Shown piece after piece: positions 10,256 through 23,305 of a stretch of 64,000 bases of DNA (positions are counted from its first letter, which is position 1; each line of letters starts with the position of its first letter). Source of the stretch: Echinometra lucunter (lineage: Eukaryota > Echinodermata > Echinoidea > Camarodonta > Echinometridae). A model generated the notes under the pieces. That model saw only the letters and a program-made list of their open reading frames with translations. It was not told the DNA's origin and ran no database searches. The position numbers and the translations under genes are program-made. Where the stretch lies: the NCBI GenBank assembly GCA_029962745.1, contig CM057153.1, positions 39,477,612 to 39,541,611 on the forward strand. The letters are read 5' to 3'.

Positions 10256-12656
10256 TAAGTTCGTAGGAAAAAAAAATCGTGAACCGGACGGCTGCTGAAC
10301 ATGTCCGAGAGCGAAGCCTTTCCGTCGTTTCGATTACGTTTCTAATCCATTTGCATATGATTCTCTTCAGACAATAAAGACTATTTTCTCTTAAAACAAC
10401 CATTTGCCTCTTGTACATTTCCTGAACGAATAAAATGAATTTTAATTGATCCCCTACATGTAAGAATGATAAATAATACATGAATACAGCTAAGTTTCAC
10501 CTTGTATTCGTGTGCATAAGCAACCTGATCTTACTTCATTATTCAAACTACTTCAATTTGTTCCTTTTTTCTACGATGCATGTTCATTCAGACACTTGGC
10601 GGAAACACTGATACTCAACCATTGCCATCTTTTAAAGGGTGACTACTTGCTTAATTCGTTATAGAGAGAGGGACAGAAGAGCATTAACTCACATAATGCC
10701 TATCTGGCTCTCACCAGATGAGTTCAGTCAAGAAGTTCTGTATATATATACATATATATGAATGATAGTATGGGCCTGAAAGTGTCCGGTAACAAGTGCC
10801 TTCGATGTCCCCTCGACTTAGAGCATGAGCGTCAATCGGTAGTAGGGGTAGGGGGGTGGACAGGGGGACACATCCCCAAAAGATATTAAGGGAGACACAA
10901 TAGGGTGTATTCCTCAAATTATGGAAGTCTTTTATTTAGTGTAATATCTTTTCAGAGATTTTTTCTGGTAAAAAGAAAGCAGAAAAGCCAAGGACCTTTT
11001 TTCTTTTCTTGTCATTGAATTTTGGAGATAAAAGGAGACATCCGAAGGAAATGTGTCCCATGCACGGAATTTACTGGACACTTTTGTTAGAAAAAAAACT
11101 GTAGTTGTAATCTAATGTTTGTAAACCTAATGGCATCTGTGCAGATTAAAACTTCACTCACTTGTTGTTACGGAAACGAGAACCCTTCAGGTACTTTTAA
11201 GTGATGTTTGATTAATCCAAACGCCTCCAGAGTCAGGTGACTCTAAATTTCATCCACTCTCAAAGTGGAAGTACACTAATCATATCTTCTACATCTGACT
11301 GACACAGTTTGGTCGTTGGGAAAGCGCTACATCTGTATATAGTTCGCGCAGAGCGTTACTGCCATTATATGATATGATACTGCAAACTGATTGCACGTTT
11401 AAAAGTCTATTTAATTATCTCTTCTGTGGATTTTTTTTTTCATCGTTCAAGAAAGGTGAAAGCTTTATTTTCCGACACAAGAGAAGAGTACTGATGATAA
11501 AGTTAACCAAAGATGATGTAATCTTCGTGTGAAAAATTATTCCTTCTTTGCTAAATGTTTAAATTAAATTATGTTTATGATATTACATTTCAAGGCCTGA
11601 TACTACCTTGTGATTAATTTCCATGTGTACCTTCTTGTTTACAAATTGATATTATAATTGTCATCGGTCTCTTTTTATAAGTACTACTTGATATTTTGGA
11701 GTAAGAAATGAAAAAAAGTTATATTGTTTAAAGTTCATCCCACGGGCAGTGCTTAATAATCATTTAGAGAACATGCAGGCATATCGGCTTTTTGCTTGAG
11801 GATTTAAAATTGGATTATTTTTCTTTTTATCGCGGGTTTTGTAACTCGCTTAGAGGCAAATGTTCCAATATCCTACAAACAGACAAATGACATGAAACAT
11901 TCAATTCCGTGTTGTTGTTTTTTTATTGTCTTGATGTTCCAGATCAAATGAATCCATTTATGTCCTAGCTCTCCAAAATACTTAGAAAATTGCTAGGTTT
12001 AAGGCAATGGAACTATAGAACAGATGATCTGAATTTATTTGAACTTTGTCTTCTCCGTAGGGATAAAGAGATTTTGGTAAGAATATGGAATCGATTATTG
12101 CTGCTGTAAAAAATGGGTGCTGCCACTTATGTGGCGGCGGCAAAAGATTAGGGCTCTGATTTTAAGGGTTTTGGGTTGCATTCGAGTGTTGGGTTAGGGA
12201 AGTTGTGATAAGGGGTAAGGTTAGGTATAGTGTATAATCTATGTTGAAGTAAGCAAAGTTCGGTTAGCTTGAGATCTTTAAGGTGGAGCAATTGTCGCCG
12301 GAGAATTCTGCTGTAATTCTGAGAGTACTCTGCGCCGTGAACACATTAGTGATCTACTTTGTTTCCATCATCAATCATCTGTTACTCGCAAAGGTGTAGA
12401 AAAATACTGAATTGGTTATCGAGTAAAAATCGAGAAGAGGGAGAAATCAAAGACGGACTTACTGACAATGCTTTCCTTTTAAAAATTCATATGAAGGTGA
12501 AAACTGAGATATAAACAACCGGTAGGAAGGGGTAATCCTATCCTAAAAGGACCTGTTTTTCAATACTGAGAGGCAGTTTAACGGAACAAAGATGAGCAAA
12601 TAATCCTAAATATATCTGGTCCTAACACGACCCCGCTTAAGTTGAGCACAAATCCC

Positions 12657-12702
12657 GGACAATTTCAATTCAATTTCAATTCATTCAATTTCAATTTATT
12701 GT
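12657..12702. repeat. CAATTT/CAATT tandem repeat, copy A
   Basis: Alternating caatttcaattcaatttcaattc units are followed by caatttattgtc. In copy B (30244-30284) one unit is arranged differently (caattcaattcaattt), a real repeat-length difference. It may be the end of a retroposon. Confidence 0.7.
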
Positions 12703-13973
12703 CTTTCGAAATTCATTTTGCTCACATTTTACAGACAAAATACTCTCATACACAAACAAATGACATAAACATGATAGAAATTCTCCAGAATGTTGTTACT
12801 ATAAAACATTATAAACATTGCGTGTGGTTTCCAAAGCAACCCCTCCCCTCCCCCCCCCCCCCCCGATAGGGAGTTCACAAGAGGTAAAAAGATGACAAAG
12901 CATTACATTATATAACATGTATTCTTTGGCATTGGACCCATGCAAATGTCTTCATTCATAGCGAACAAGAAAGGTGAAAATTACCCTGTAGTAGGTTCTT
13001 TAATGTGTTATCATACAGTCAAAGCCCTTTGCCTCGGGTGGGGGGTACAATTAAATTCTATCGCAAGCACGCGGGGACATGATAAATGGAATACCCACGG
13101 CATACCCTCTGAAATCTGTATTATCTACACTGTTCTAAGGAATAGAAATATGAGAAGAATGCTGGGAAGGCTTTGGTGAAAACAAGAACTCCTGTGTCAA
13201 GCCATGGTGATCAAAGGACGATCTTTTCGACTGCGATTAAGGCGTTTAAGATAAAAGTTATTTAAAGTGAAAGACATAGAATGACTTTCTAGATTAATGC
13301 TCGAAAATGCAATCAAAATGATTGTTAATGTAATTTAGGAAAATTAAGGAAAATTAATTGAGCTTTTACTATCGTTTAGGTTTTAAAAGCATGTAGCAGT
13401 ACATAAGATTTACGGTCATTGTCTAAAAGCAAGAAAACAGTTTTATGTTCTTTAGTTATGCAGTGAAAAGCACTTTCGCTTAGTTTTCTTTTCTTTTCCA
13501 GAGCCACGAATGCATTGTACCTTTGACAACGCCCGCAGCCATAACAATAAAAAACGATCAATAATCATTGCAGAGAAACGATCATTATTTATCCAAAACA
13601 GGTGTTCGTAGTTCACTGGCATGTCTTCTTTGACATACACTGAAAAACACAATACAGATGATGAGAATTTGCACCATTTTGTCTGATACGAATATTTCTG
13701 TATGGATGCTTGTAATAATCATGAAATATCTTCTCTCGTCAAGCATCATCGGCTGTTGCGAGTTAATGGTCACATGCTGTTCATGGCTTCACGAGGAAAA
13801 CTCAAGTTTTTTTTCGAAAAACATGACTGTGAAATTAACAAAAATACCATTTAAACACGATTATCTCGCTTCATGCCAAGAAGTAACTCTTGAATAAAAT
13901 CCTTCAATAATGATAAATAAAACATGTGAATATTAAGTATATTATTGTGTGACTTATACAATACACTGTGCGC

Positions 13974-14050
13974 AGTAATAATAATAATAACTCTTATTTA
14001 CGAGGGTAGCCACTCCAGCTATCAGCTGATCTTCCAGTGGGCCCTGCATA
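13974..14050 (-). mobile_element. Possible non-LTR retrotransposon 3' tail, copy A
   Basis: Read on the minus strand, a sequence ending ggctaccctcgtaaataagag runs into (TTA)n. A conserved 3' untranslated end followed by a short microsatellite tail is typical of non-LTR retrotransposons and their SINE partners. No coding part is attached. Copy B has 16 extra bases immediately outside the tail. Confidence 0.45.
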
Positions 14051-15775
14051 ACATAATATGTTATTATTATACAAAACAGACTAAAAAAGAGTCTATGTTC
14101 TTCTAGTAGGTACATGGATTTAGGTATTATGACCTGATGAGCTCTTATATAAAATCTTAAGAAGAAAAAAACATAAAACATACAAAACAATTTTTTAAAA
14201 ATCACGATTTCTTATCAAAAGGGTTATACACTGAAATTTGAAAATACTCTTGAATTAATTCAAAGTCAGTGATTTTAGTATACCTGTTTGCTTCTTCATA
14301 GTCTTATTCCGTTTTGGCCTTCTCTTTTCTTTCTCTTTCTCTCTATACTTTGACTGATAAATCATTACACATCTCACTTCGACAAGGTTTACTGCACATA
14401 GCATGCCCTTCCCATCCCGTGTCATCACAGAGTTAGCACATGTTTTTATATTTCTATAGGTGAGGTTGGACAAATTGTTTTTACTTTATTTCCTGCACGT
14501 ACTCTGGTCCATTAGCCAGCACTTAACATACTTAAGAAACCCTCTTTCGTGCTGTCGCGTTTCTGTGATAATAATTTTCTTTTTTCTTTATCTTGTCAAA
14601 ATGGTCAAGATAGCAAGTGACTGACCACTTCACACTCCGTCTTTGAAATCCTTATCTATCCATGATCTTTTCTCTCATCGTCCCTGTCCACACTTATCAT
14701 TATATTCTATTACCTCTATTTCTTTCTCCCCCGTTTCAGACACACATATGCCCATTCACCCACCTTCCCTCACACACATCCTTAACACGCAACATCAGTC
14801 AAACGCACACCCCAGCTCGTGCGCACAGTGTTACACCCACACCCACACACCCACGCAAATCTCACCCTCAGTTATCCCGCTCTCTTTTTCTATCTCCCTA
14901 TCTTCCAGTCGTTTTCTCTCATTGTTATGAGTCTTTCGACTACCACTTTCGCTATATCTAATTTCAATAGTTTCTAGCACGCCTCGATCATTATCAATTT
15001 ATTCGTCAAATGAGAACATCTACTTTCAGTATTTCTTCCTTCAATGTGTTATAGCTGAGATGTATTCTATTTCCTGTCCATTCCAATAACTTATCTTTGT
15101 ATCTCTTCTGTCACTCTCATTTCCTTCATTTCTGAGCTATGTTTGTAAATATCTTTGTTCTCTTTGTCTAGCTATTCATTCTCCTCACACTCAACCCCCC
15201 CCCCCTCCAACACGCATCCAACGCACACTTCCTCTCTCTTCTTAAATTCCATACAATTCTTCGCTTAATCATGTTAATGGGTGAAATGTATTAAAAATCA
15301 TTCATTCAAGAATGAAACAGTTTTCTATTATTTCATTTAATTTCACTCAGCATTCATACTCGTTTCGGTCAAGGAATATCACAGTCACTATATAGTATAC
15401 AGCGCCTTTGTGAATATTTCGGGCTTCTGCTTGCAGGGCTATATAGTGATCACTTAAAGAAATCCGATGAAATGAAATTTTTTTCAACTCTTTTCATCAT
15501 CAAATGCTAAACATAGTATTAATGAAGACTTTAAAAAAAAGTAGTCCATGCATCGCCCAATGATCACTCTTTTTTACAACAGAGTTTTCATAGCTGTACA
15601 TGCAGGCAGGTTTTTTTTTTCTTCAAACATAAAAATTTACTTTCTTACGTCGTCAGTTATAGAAGAATATTACATCACAGAATTTGTCGCTTTGGCGATA
15701 TCCCCCACAATATTCGCGGTTTAGTCAGAATTGTCATGATTTCGTAAATCCTTTCTTTGATTCTTTAAGAAGAAG

Positions 15776-16275
15776 NNNNNNNNNNNNNNNNNNNNNNNNN
15801 NNNNNNNNNNNNNNNNNNNNNNNNNNNNNNNNNNNNNNNNNNNNNNNNNNNNNNNNNNNNNNNNNNNNNNNNNNNNNNNNNNNNNNNNNNNNNNNNNNNN
15901 NNNNNNNNNNNNNNNNNNNNNNNNNNNNNNNNNNNNNNNNNNNNNNNNNNNNNNNNNNNNNNNNNNNNNNNNNNNNNNNNNNNNNNNNNNNNNNNNNNNN
16001 NNNNNNNNNNNNNNNNNNNNNNNNNNNNNNNNNNNNNNNNNNNNNNNNNNNNNNNNNNNNNNNNNNNNNNNNNNNNNNNNNNNNNNNNNNNNNNNNNNNN
16101 NNNNNNNNNNNNNNNNNNNNNNNNNNNNNNNNNNNNNNNNNNNNNNNNNNNNNNNNNNNNNNNNNNNNNNNNNNNNNNNNNNNNNNNNNNNNNNNNNNNN
16201 NNNNNNNNNNNNNNNNNNNNNNNNNNNNNNNNNNNNNNNNNNNNNNNNNNNNNNNNNNNNNNNNNNNNNNNNNNN
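15776..16275. other. Assembly gap of exactly 500 N
   Basis: All 500 positions are N. The round number suggests a placeholder of unknown true length. The gap begins exactly where copy A of the large duplication stops, in the middle of sequence that continues in copy B (tttaagaagaag then gap, against tttaagaagaagaaacag). This makes the join suspect. Reading frames that run through the gap are meaningless. Confidence 0.99.
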
Positions 16276-17608
16276 TTCAAATAATATTTCTAAAGCCTCC
16301 AACGCGACAACTTTATATAGAACACTGATACCCAGTGGATTTATATCTTGTGAAAGTAATTATCCACGCAAGTTTAACTGGCTTACCCTTTACTTCAAAC
16401 TGGATCACAGGTCATCATTCTTTTTTGAGAATTTCTGGAGACAGTCTTCGCGTGCAGATAGAATGTACAGAAATTCAGTAGGGATATAATGCTCGGTTAA
16501 CTAATTCGAAGCAGCCAGAAAAGGTAACCCTAACGGAAAACCGTATTAAAAACGTCGAGTTCATTGGTATAAAGACCCTCATGAAAATATCAGATGACTG
16601 TTTGACATGACATCAGAAACGTTCATTGTCTCAGTTCAACCCGTCCAGTATAATTACTAGGTGGAATTTAAAAAAAGAAACACGAGTTTCTGGCGACTGA
16701 TATACATAAAAAGTTTGAAGTGTAGCTTCCGTGAATATTTGCATACATTAAACGATATTTTTCCTGCTGGGGCAGATTAGAAAGCAACTGAGTAAACAAT
16801 TCGCTCTGTATACAATACCATCGATGCCAATCTTATACAGAATCTACTTTGAACGCTTTACACTTAAAACATTAAACAAATATGTATACATACACTGACT
16901 TCCATCTAGGAACTCTTCATCCAAGCTTGTGGAATGAACCATTTCGAGCTTTTCGTATCAATTAATGTTTTCTTTTCTTTTTCTTTCTCTTCTTTCTTTC
17001 TTCTTTCTTTCTTTCTTTCTTTACTTTTCCTTTTCTCTTTCCTTTAACGTTTTTCTTTCGTTCCAATTTATTCTTTTTTCTTATTTTGTTAGTTCCGACG
17101 CTTTCTTTCTTTTTTCTGTTTTCTTTTCTTTCTTTTCTGACAACTTTCCAATCTTTCCGCTTCCCCTCTCTCTCTCCTCCTCCCTCATTTTCTTCCCTTT
17201 CCCCATTCTATTTTTCTTTTTCTTGGTGTATCTGTGCCGTTATGTCTCACTTTGTAAACTCCTTTCAAAGTAAACTCCATCATGTGGAAATAAATACGAT
17301 AAAATAAAATCAAATCAAATCAAAATTCATTAAAATGGAATCAGAAAAGGCGTTCTTCCGCAAAAAAAGATAATAAATGAAAAGTACCATTCTGAAGTAA
17401 TTAAGCTAAAAAAGTCACCATAGGCATTTTTTATGGAAAAAGGGGTTATTTCAAAATCACCCGAGGGCTTCCATTATTCCAAAGACAGGAGCGGGTATAA
17501 GTTTTTCCAAGCCTTATTTAGATACACACATGTAGTTGCAGATAAGATTTCAGATTAAGCGAGGAATCTTGCCTTAGCTAGGCTATGTCAGATTGGAAGT
17601 ATAAACTG
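16276..17608. other. Unique spacer between the two copies; pyrimidine-rich tract
   Basis: This segment appears once in the window. Positions 16276-16965 show no recognisable feature. From about 16966 to 17230 the plus strand is almost pure T and C with TTTC, TTCTT and CTCT runs, giving open but low-complexity frames rich in F, S and L. A short (aaatc) repeat lies near 17305-17325. If copy A is an artefact, this is the true left flank of the 15.8-kb locus. Confidence 0.8.
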
Positions 17609-19027
17609 TCGTGAGGGTAAGTAGGAATTATGTGGGATACACTGGGATTTCAACAGAATCCAAGCAGATGTTTAGAATAACTTGTTTTGCTTATGGTATA
17701 GGGTTATGCTATGCTACATCCGTATCATTACATGTATGTGCATATGAAATTATAAACTTTTTTTTTTCCAAATATGAAAGGGAGTATGGTAGGCCAAATA
17801 TATTAAGGGATGATGTATCACCGAAACATAAATCAGTATTAAGAGGATGATTCGAAACACTATAGTATGAGGTTGTTGATATACGTTTTGTGATGAAAAC
17901 TATGCAGTTCATGCACTTGCGCACAAATATATATAATCATTATGAGAAATACACTTCAAATCCGGAGAAAATCATTGTCCTTGAACGCATCAGAGAAGAA
18001 AATGCCTCTGCAACAACTCCTGCAAATGAAGAAAGTTATGGTTGCATTGATTCACATATCATTATTACATTCTGTGCGATTTCTGATAAAAGTCCTTGAC
18101 TGGAAAAGGTCAATTCCAGGTACTCTTTTCCAGTATCGAAGGAAAAAAAATCTCAGGTAATTACTCTCATCGCTCAAATATATGGATGATGCAATGGGAT
18201 GATTAATGCGATATGATAATCCAAACCAATTGAATGGTGTTCAAGAGGGACTTTTAAAGAGTAAGAGGGGATGAAGGGGTATCGTGAAGGAATGATTGGC
18301 ATATCATCGAGGATGACTCTTTCATTCTTACCAAGTTAACTCCTTTAAATGAAAAAAAAGTAATCAACCATCCATTGATGAACGATAATTAGGAGTATCG
18401 CGACAGTTTAGGTAAGGGCCCGAGTAGCACTCCGAAAAAATATTGTTGAAAATATTTTTTTCGGGGGGTAAGGGAGAAAAATTTGTAGAATTGGGGGAAA
18501 TTACACTGGTTTTGTCAGAAAGAGTGAATGACTACGATTCTGAAGCATAATTTGACCCTATCAACAAGTCTCAAAATCAGAAGGCCACCTCTCTTACGAG
18601 TTATGAAATCTTTCTTCTTTTCTGTCATCACTTTCCTTATTAACTTTGTTGTATTAGATTCTGTTCTCCAACTCAACTTCGAAATTTATTCAACAGTCCA
18701 GAGCGACTTTCATATAATAAAGACAGCTTTGCCTGGAAAACTACGCCATCATGAGGTTGAAATCTTATTTAAATACATCAGTCGATCAGGACGATTTGAG
18801 GAAAAGAAGGTCAGCTAACATCATACCTAATTGGCATTGGTCTCAGTTTTCAGGATTTTAGATTCCCTGCATGGAACCGAATTTGTTGAAAGAGATGGCA
18901 GTAATATGAATAAGTTAGAGAAAACTGAGAAAAGTCACGTGAAACAATCATCCTCTAATTTCTGCCATGATCCAATAGTAATGATGATAAGATATTCATT
19001 TCTATTCTCTTGCCACTTGAACATTAA

Positions 19028-19176
19028 GGCCCCGTTGCATAAAACTTGTCAGCAGTAACAACTGCCTCTTTTCTATGATCAAATTTGCTCTCAGCCAATC
19101 AGATGTAAGGATTTCAGTAGCTTATAACAGTTATTTGCAAACTTGTTATTGATAACAAGTTTATGAAACGGGGCCC
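19028..19176 (+). mobile_element. GGCCCC-ended MITE, first site, copy B
   Basis: This is the duplicate of the element at 1422-1568, with a few single-base length differences in T and A runs. Confidence 0.8.
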
Positions 19177-19883
19177 AGGATAGCCATTAAGCAATGTGAT
19201 GGAGATATCATTTATAGGGCCGCCAACTCTCATTACCAATATGATCTTACGTATTTGTGAAAGTAATAAAACGGAATTAACCTTTCTATATGAAAAGGAA
19301 ATGAAATGGTATTAAAGGGACGCTTTTTTGATGTGTAAATAGTGTCATTGTGTATTTAAGAGGAACTAAATTTGTTATTTTTATCATTCTGTCCAAATAG
19401 AGAGACAAACGACTGATTCCATTCGCCAAACTTTGACACAAAATAATTTGCACGTTAAACCACTCTCTTTGTGGAGCAGATCATCATCCCAATAGTAAAG
19501 AAGAAATCGCTTAAACATGCTATACACGTTGAGCAATGCACATGATTATGCCACATCGGTATTATATTTTGTATTTTGTTATCATTGACAGGTGTCTTTT
19601 TGTGATATTACAATTTGCTTCTATATGTACAGCCCATATAAAAGTTTGTTGCATATAGCGCATACAGAATTAAGTGTTAATTATTAAGCGCTATATCGAA
19701 AGTTATTGTTATTGTTATTATTATTGTATGCTTTATAAAGATAGTCTTTTGTTATTATTTATTTTTATTAGCCCCTCTACCGATATAAATTTAATTCTGC
19801 AAAAAATTAGTCAATTGTCCATCAACTTGAATGTTAAGAATGGTAATCATGATCCATGCCATACTAAATAGCATTTTGCAAAG

Positions 19884-19953
19884 GCATCGACTTTGTTTCG
19901 ACCCGGGACCCTCGAATCTATAAGACCGCTGCTTTACTATTGACCCATCAAGC
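19884..19953 (-). repeat. tRNA-like sequence, copy B
   Basis: This is the duplicate of 2283-2352. Here the B box has lost one base (gtttcgacccggg), illustrating the indel-type differences between the two copies. Confidence 0.5.
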
Positions 19954-20585
19954 TTGCAAAATGGCTTCACCAACATCACAATCGAATTTCCATGGGGTGG
20001 TGGGGTGGGGGGGGTAACAATCCCAATGCTATGGAGAATTGAAAAACATCCTGATTGAGGTCTCTGATGTGCACTCAGACGAGATCGTGATGATTGAACA
20101 GAACCGAGCCTTGAAGCATAACAATGAAACAAAGCAGGCACGCTACAGGTAGATACCTGATGGGATGCACACTAAACAGGGATTAGTCCGTTGATGAGAA
20201 GTATTGGATATCTTCAAGGCATGATCGATGGATATCTAACCATCCCTATTCAGTCACGTTCTGATCTCATTTTTTTGTGTGTGTGTCATCCACTATTTGT
20301 TGGCCCTCGAGATGAAATCCATCCAAGGTCTAATGATGTGATCTCTAACGTTGCCTCTTTGAAGAAGCACTTGGACATGAAAAGAATGTCTGAAGTGTTC
20401 TAAATTGATGCGCACCTGTCGTTGTCATTGATTATTGGAATGTTTCCCTCCTCTGAACATGAGAGTTAAAAGGCCCGATGTTACATTCCATAAAAAGTAG
20501 AAGTGCTTATTGATTTGAAACAAAGAAAAGTTCAGTAACATTCTTGAAAATTGAAAAAGTTGAATAAAGGGTTAAACATGGTGTA

Positions 20586-20701
20586 CACTGAATAAATGGT
20601 GGTTTGCAAAGGATGTTCTAATGGAAGAGATACTTGTGCTTCCTTTGGAATTTGCAAACCACATTAATAGAATTATATTCAAATTATGATTTTGTTCAGT
20701 G
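20586..20701. mobile_element. TA-flanked CACTGAA MITE, copy B
   Basis: This is the duplicate of 2989-3105, with the same ends and flanking TA and one base fewer inside. Confidence 0.7.
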
Positions 20702-23157
20702 TACCATTCAAATGGTTCACCATGAAGATGAAATTGACGTGGTAGCTGAAAAACCCTTACTGAACAATTATTATCAATCTTTGTAAATGTGAACAAACGC
20801 ATCTATCGTAAAGTTTTATTCTGTGCCTCTAGAAATGCAATTACATCTGTTTGATTCTCTCAGGACCCACCTGTTTACCTCCGTGAAGCTAATCCATTTT
20901 TTTTTTTCATTAAGGAGAATCCAATCGCTTTTAAGGACCTATGGTAAGGAGGTTATTGTCAATGTCGATCTTGCTAATGGCGTCTGCAAAGATTTCCGAA
21001 CTGAAACCCACATTGTGGGGTTACTTGTCTCACAAGAAAACGTTTCCTGACTCGAGCACATGCCCACTGCTGGTTTTTTAATTCACTGGAGAACTGCTTT
21101 CGAAGAAGGTGTGCATCATACAAATTAACAGTGGCCTTGGTTGGACGTTTTACATGTCTTGGGAATCATATTTGCACGGCAGGGATATAACTACACATTG
21201 AAAGGAATTACCGTAGAGTCTTGTGGATTTACGGATACCATTTCTTTGTTGCATTTGTCAATTAAGATAATCTAAAACCATTAAACATTCATCCTCTTTT
21301 TGCAGAAAGAAGATCAGTTTTGACTTTGAATTTACTGAAATGGCAAGATACACAGACCGGGGAAGGAGAGAACGGGGTGTCATCAGTGGGTGATAATTCT
21401 TGTGCGAGTGCAGTTGCCATTTCACCACTTTGGAAATAAAGTTAGTGTTCCATGGAGCTAATAATTTTATTTAATATATTCGTTGTAGTTCTTTTCTCAG
21501 TCCTGAAGAGTTAAAACGCCCCTTTTCCATTTTTTTTTCTGCTTGCGTTCTTCAAGTCAGATGGGAAGTAGATTAAACTTTTTGCATACATTTACCATTG
21601 TAAGGTGAAGACAATAATAACCCGCAAGATAAAAAAATGTCGATTTCCTAAACTAGAAAATAGGATGTCTCATCACTCCTTTGAAACGACATTACACGGT
21701 TACACATCTACTTGTCATTCTGCACGTCATTCCCGTTGTACTTTTGGGGGTATTCTCTGTCTAGACTCTGTAAGCTGTTCATCTTACTTGACAAGAAAAG
21801 ATGTATGTTCAATATCATAATTATGCACCAAAGCTTTGTCATAATCTTTTAAAACCACTGTTTCATTAGTGTACTGGGAACAATACTTGTACTCCTTTAT
21901 ACCATTAAAGGCAAGTCTTACAGTTTCTATTTTTGAAAATGAATACAGATGTATCGCCCAAGTTTGAAATTCAAAGGTTTATTCTCAAATGAAATGGATG
22001 TTTTTATATAAATTTAACCAGTTGCGCTTATCAATTTGCCCATTCCTGTAGGGCGAAGGGTTTAAAAAAACAACTAGTACATGCGGTAAATGATGAATAG
22101 ATAGTGACTGGATGTAGTGAATGATTTCCCACGACTGAAAATAAAACTACATTGTTTCATAGAACACTTTAAAAGCTTACTACTGTCACAAGCAAATTGA
22201 AAAGAAGGTTATCACTTTGTTGGAGATACTGCACTAAAACTAGTCTGAATAGTTTCTAAAATTCTTCTTTTTGAATAGACTGGGATGTGTGTATTGTCGT
22301 TGTAGCTTACCACTGGCAATTTTCAGGAAATGCTTCTTCAAAATATTCACTTCGCGTCTGGTGTTTTTGAAATGAAGAGAAGCATACCCCCTAGGATTGA
22401 ACATTGTCGTCCCTTCCCAACTTTAAAGATGCAAATTTATTGCAAGTGACCTACAAATAAGTATGTGAATGCCACCTTATGTGCATATGTTGTGGGAGGT
22501 GGGCTAAAAAAATAGACAGGAGGCCTGCCTAAAGCACCCTTCCCAACGGATCCACCATAGGAATTTGCGTCGGTTTGAAAGGCTTAGTCTACAGAGACAT
22601 ATGTGAATTCTCACTAATGCTTTTTATAGTTTGATGCTTCTAAAGTTTTTATTGAAATGGTAAGGAATCTATAAATTTCTCTTTTTAGTGCTTTTCTTTA
22701 ATATAAGATGTGGTCGAGGGATTCGTGCCGAAGGATGAAAATTAAGGCAGCCCACATTATCATGATCATAATTAATCGATTTCTCTGGATGGAAACGCGG
22801 CACATAGAAAAATATAGGATCTGCAATGAATACAATTAATTCTTTATTAATTGAAAAAAAAAACAGAAGTGAACTGACATGAATTTCGAACTTAAATAAA
22901 TATTCACTCCTTAAATGTTAATGAATCCCAGTCTAGATATTAAGCTCACAGTACTTCTTTTCTTTCTAATTTTGTAGTTTAAGTTAACTTAACCCGTAGT
23001 CTCGTCATTTAATTTTGTTTCTGTTTATTAACTGAATAGAATATACAGGTAAAATGTCTATAAGGCTTGGGGCGGTAGAGATAATTGCACGAATGTAATC
23101 AGCACTGCAACACAGTTTCCACTGGGTCTCTCCATTCGAACAAGGATACTTACATCT

Positions 23158-23305
23158 GGGCCCCGTTTCATAAAACTTGTTATCGATAACAAGTTGCAAT
23201 AACTGTTATAAGCTACTGAAAACCTTACATCTGATTGGCTGAGAGAAAATTTATCATAGAAATGTGGCAGTTGTTACCGATAACAAGTTATATGAAACTG
23301 GGCCC
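23158..23305 (-). mobile_element. GGGCCC-ended MITE, second site, copy B
   Basis: This is the duplicate of the element at 5567-5714, identical over nearly all its length. Confidence 0.8.

Larger units (their letters stand above)
1..15775. repeat. Copy A of a 15.8-kb direct duplication
   Basis: The sequence starting tcgtgagggtaagtaggaat at position 1 reappears in the same orientation at 17609, and the two can be followed base by base to 15775 and 33392. Differences are mostly one-base insertions or deletions, often in homopolymers, and are densest in the first 3 kb (for example aactaaggcag against aactatgcag). Copy A begins at the window edge, so its true left end is unknown, and it stops at a run of N. 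No convincing gene is visible. Outside the elements listed separately it is featureless AT-rich DNA. The pattern fits a low-quality or alternative-haplotype duplicate better than an old segmental duplication. Confidence 0.97.

Noticed and set aside
10014..10481. 155-codon minus-strand frame, also present in broken form in copy B
   Set aside because: It lies across a palindromic MITE. Frames on both strands mirror each other and the copy B version is frameshifted.
12175..12230. Telomere-like ggttaggg and gtaaggttagg words
   Set aside because: Only a few degenerate units without tandem order; not a telomeric array.
15684..16328. Open frames of 170-214 codons over the gap
   Set aside because: They consist almost wholly of unknown residues from the 500 N and carry no information.
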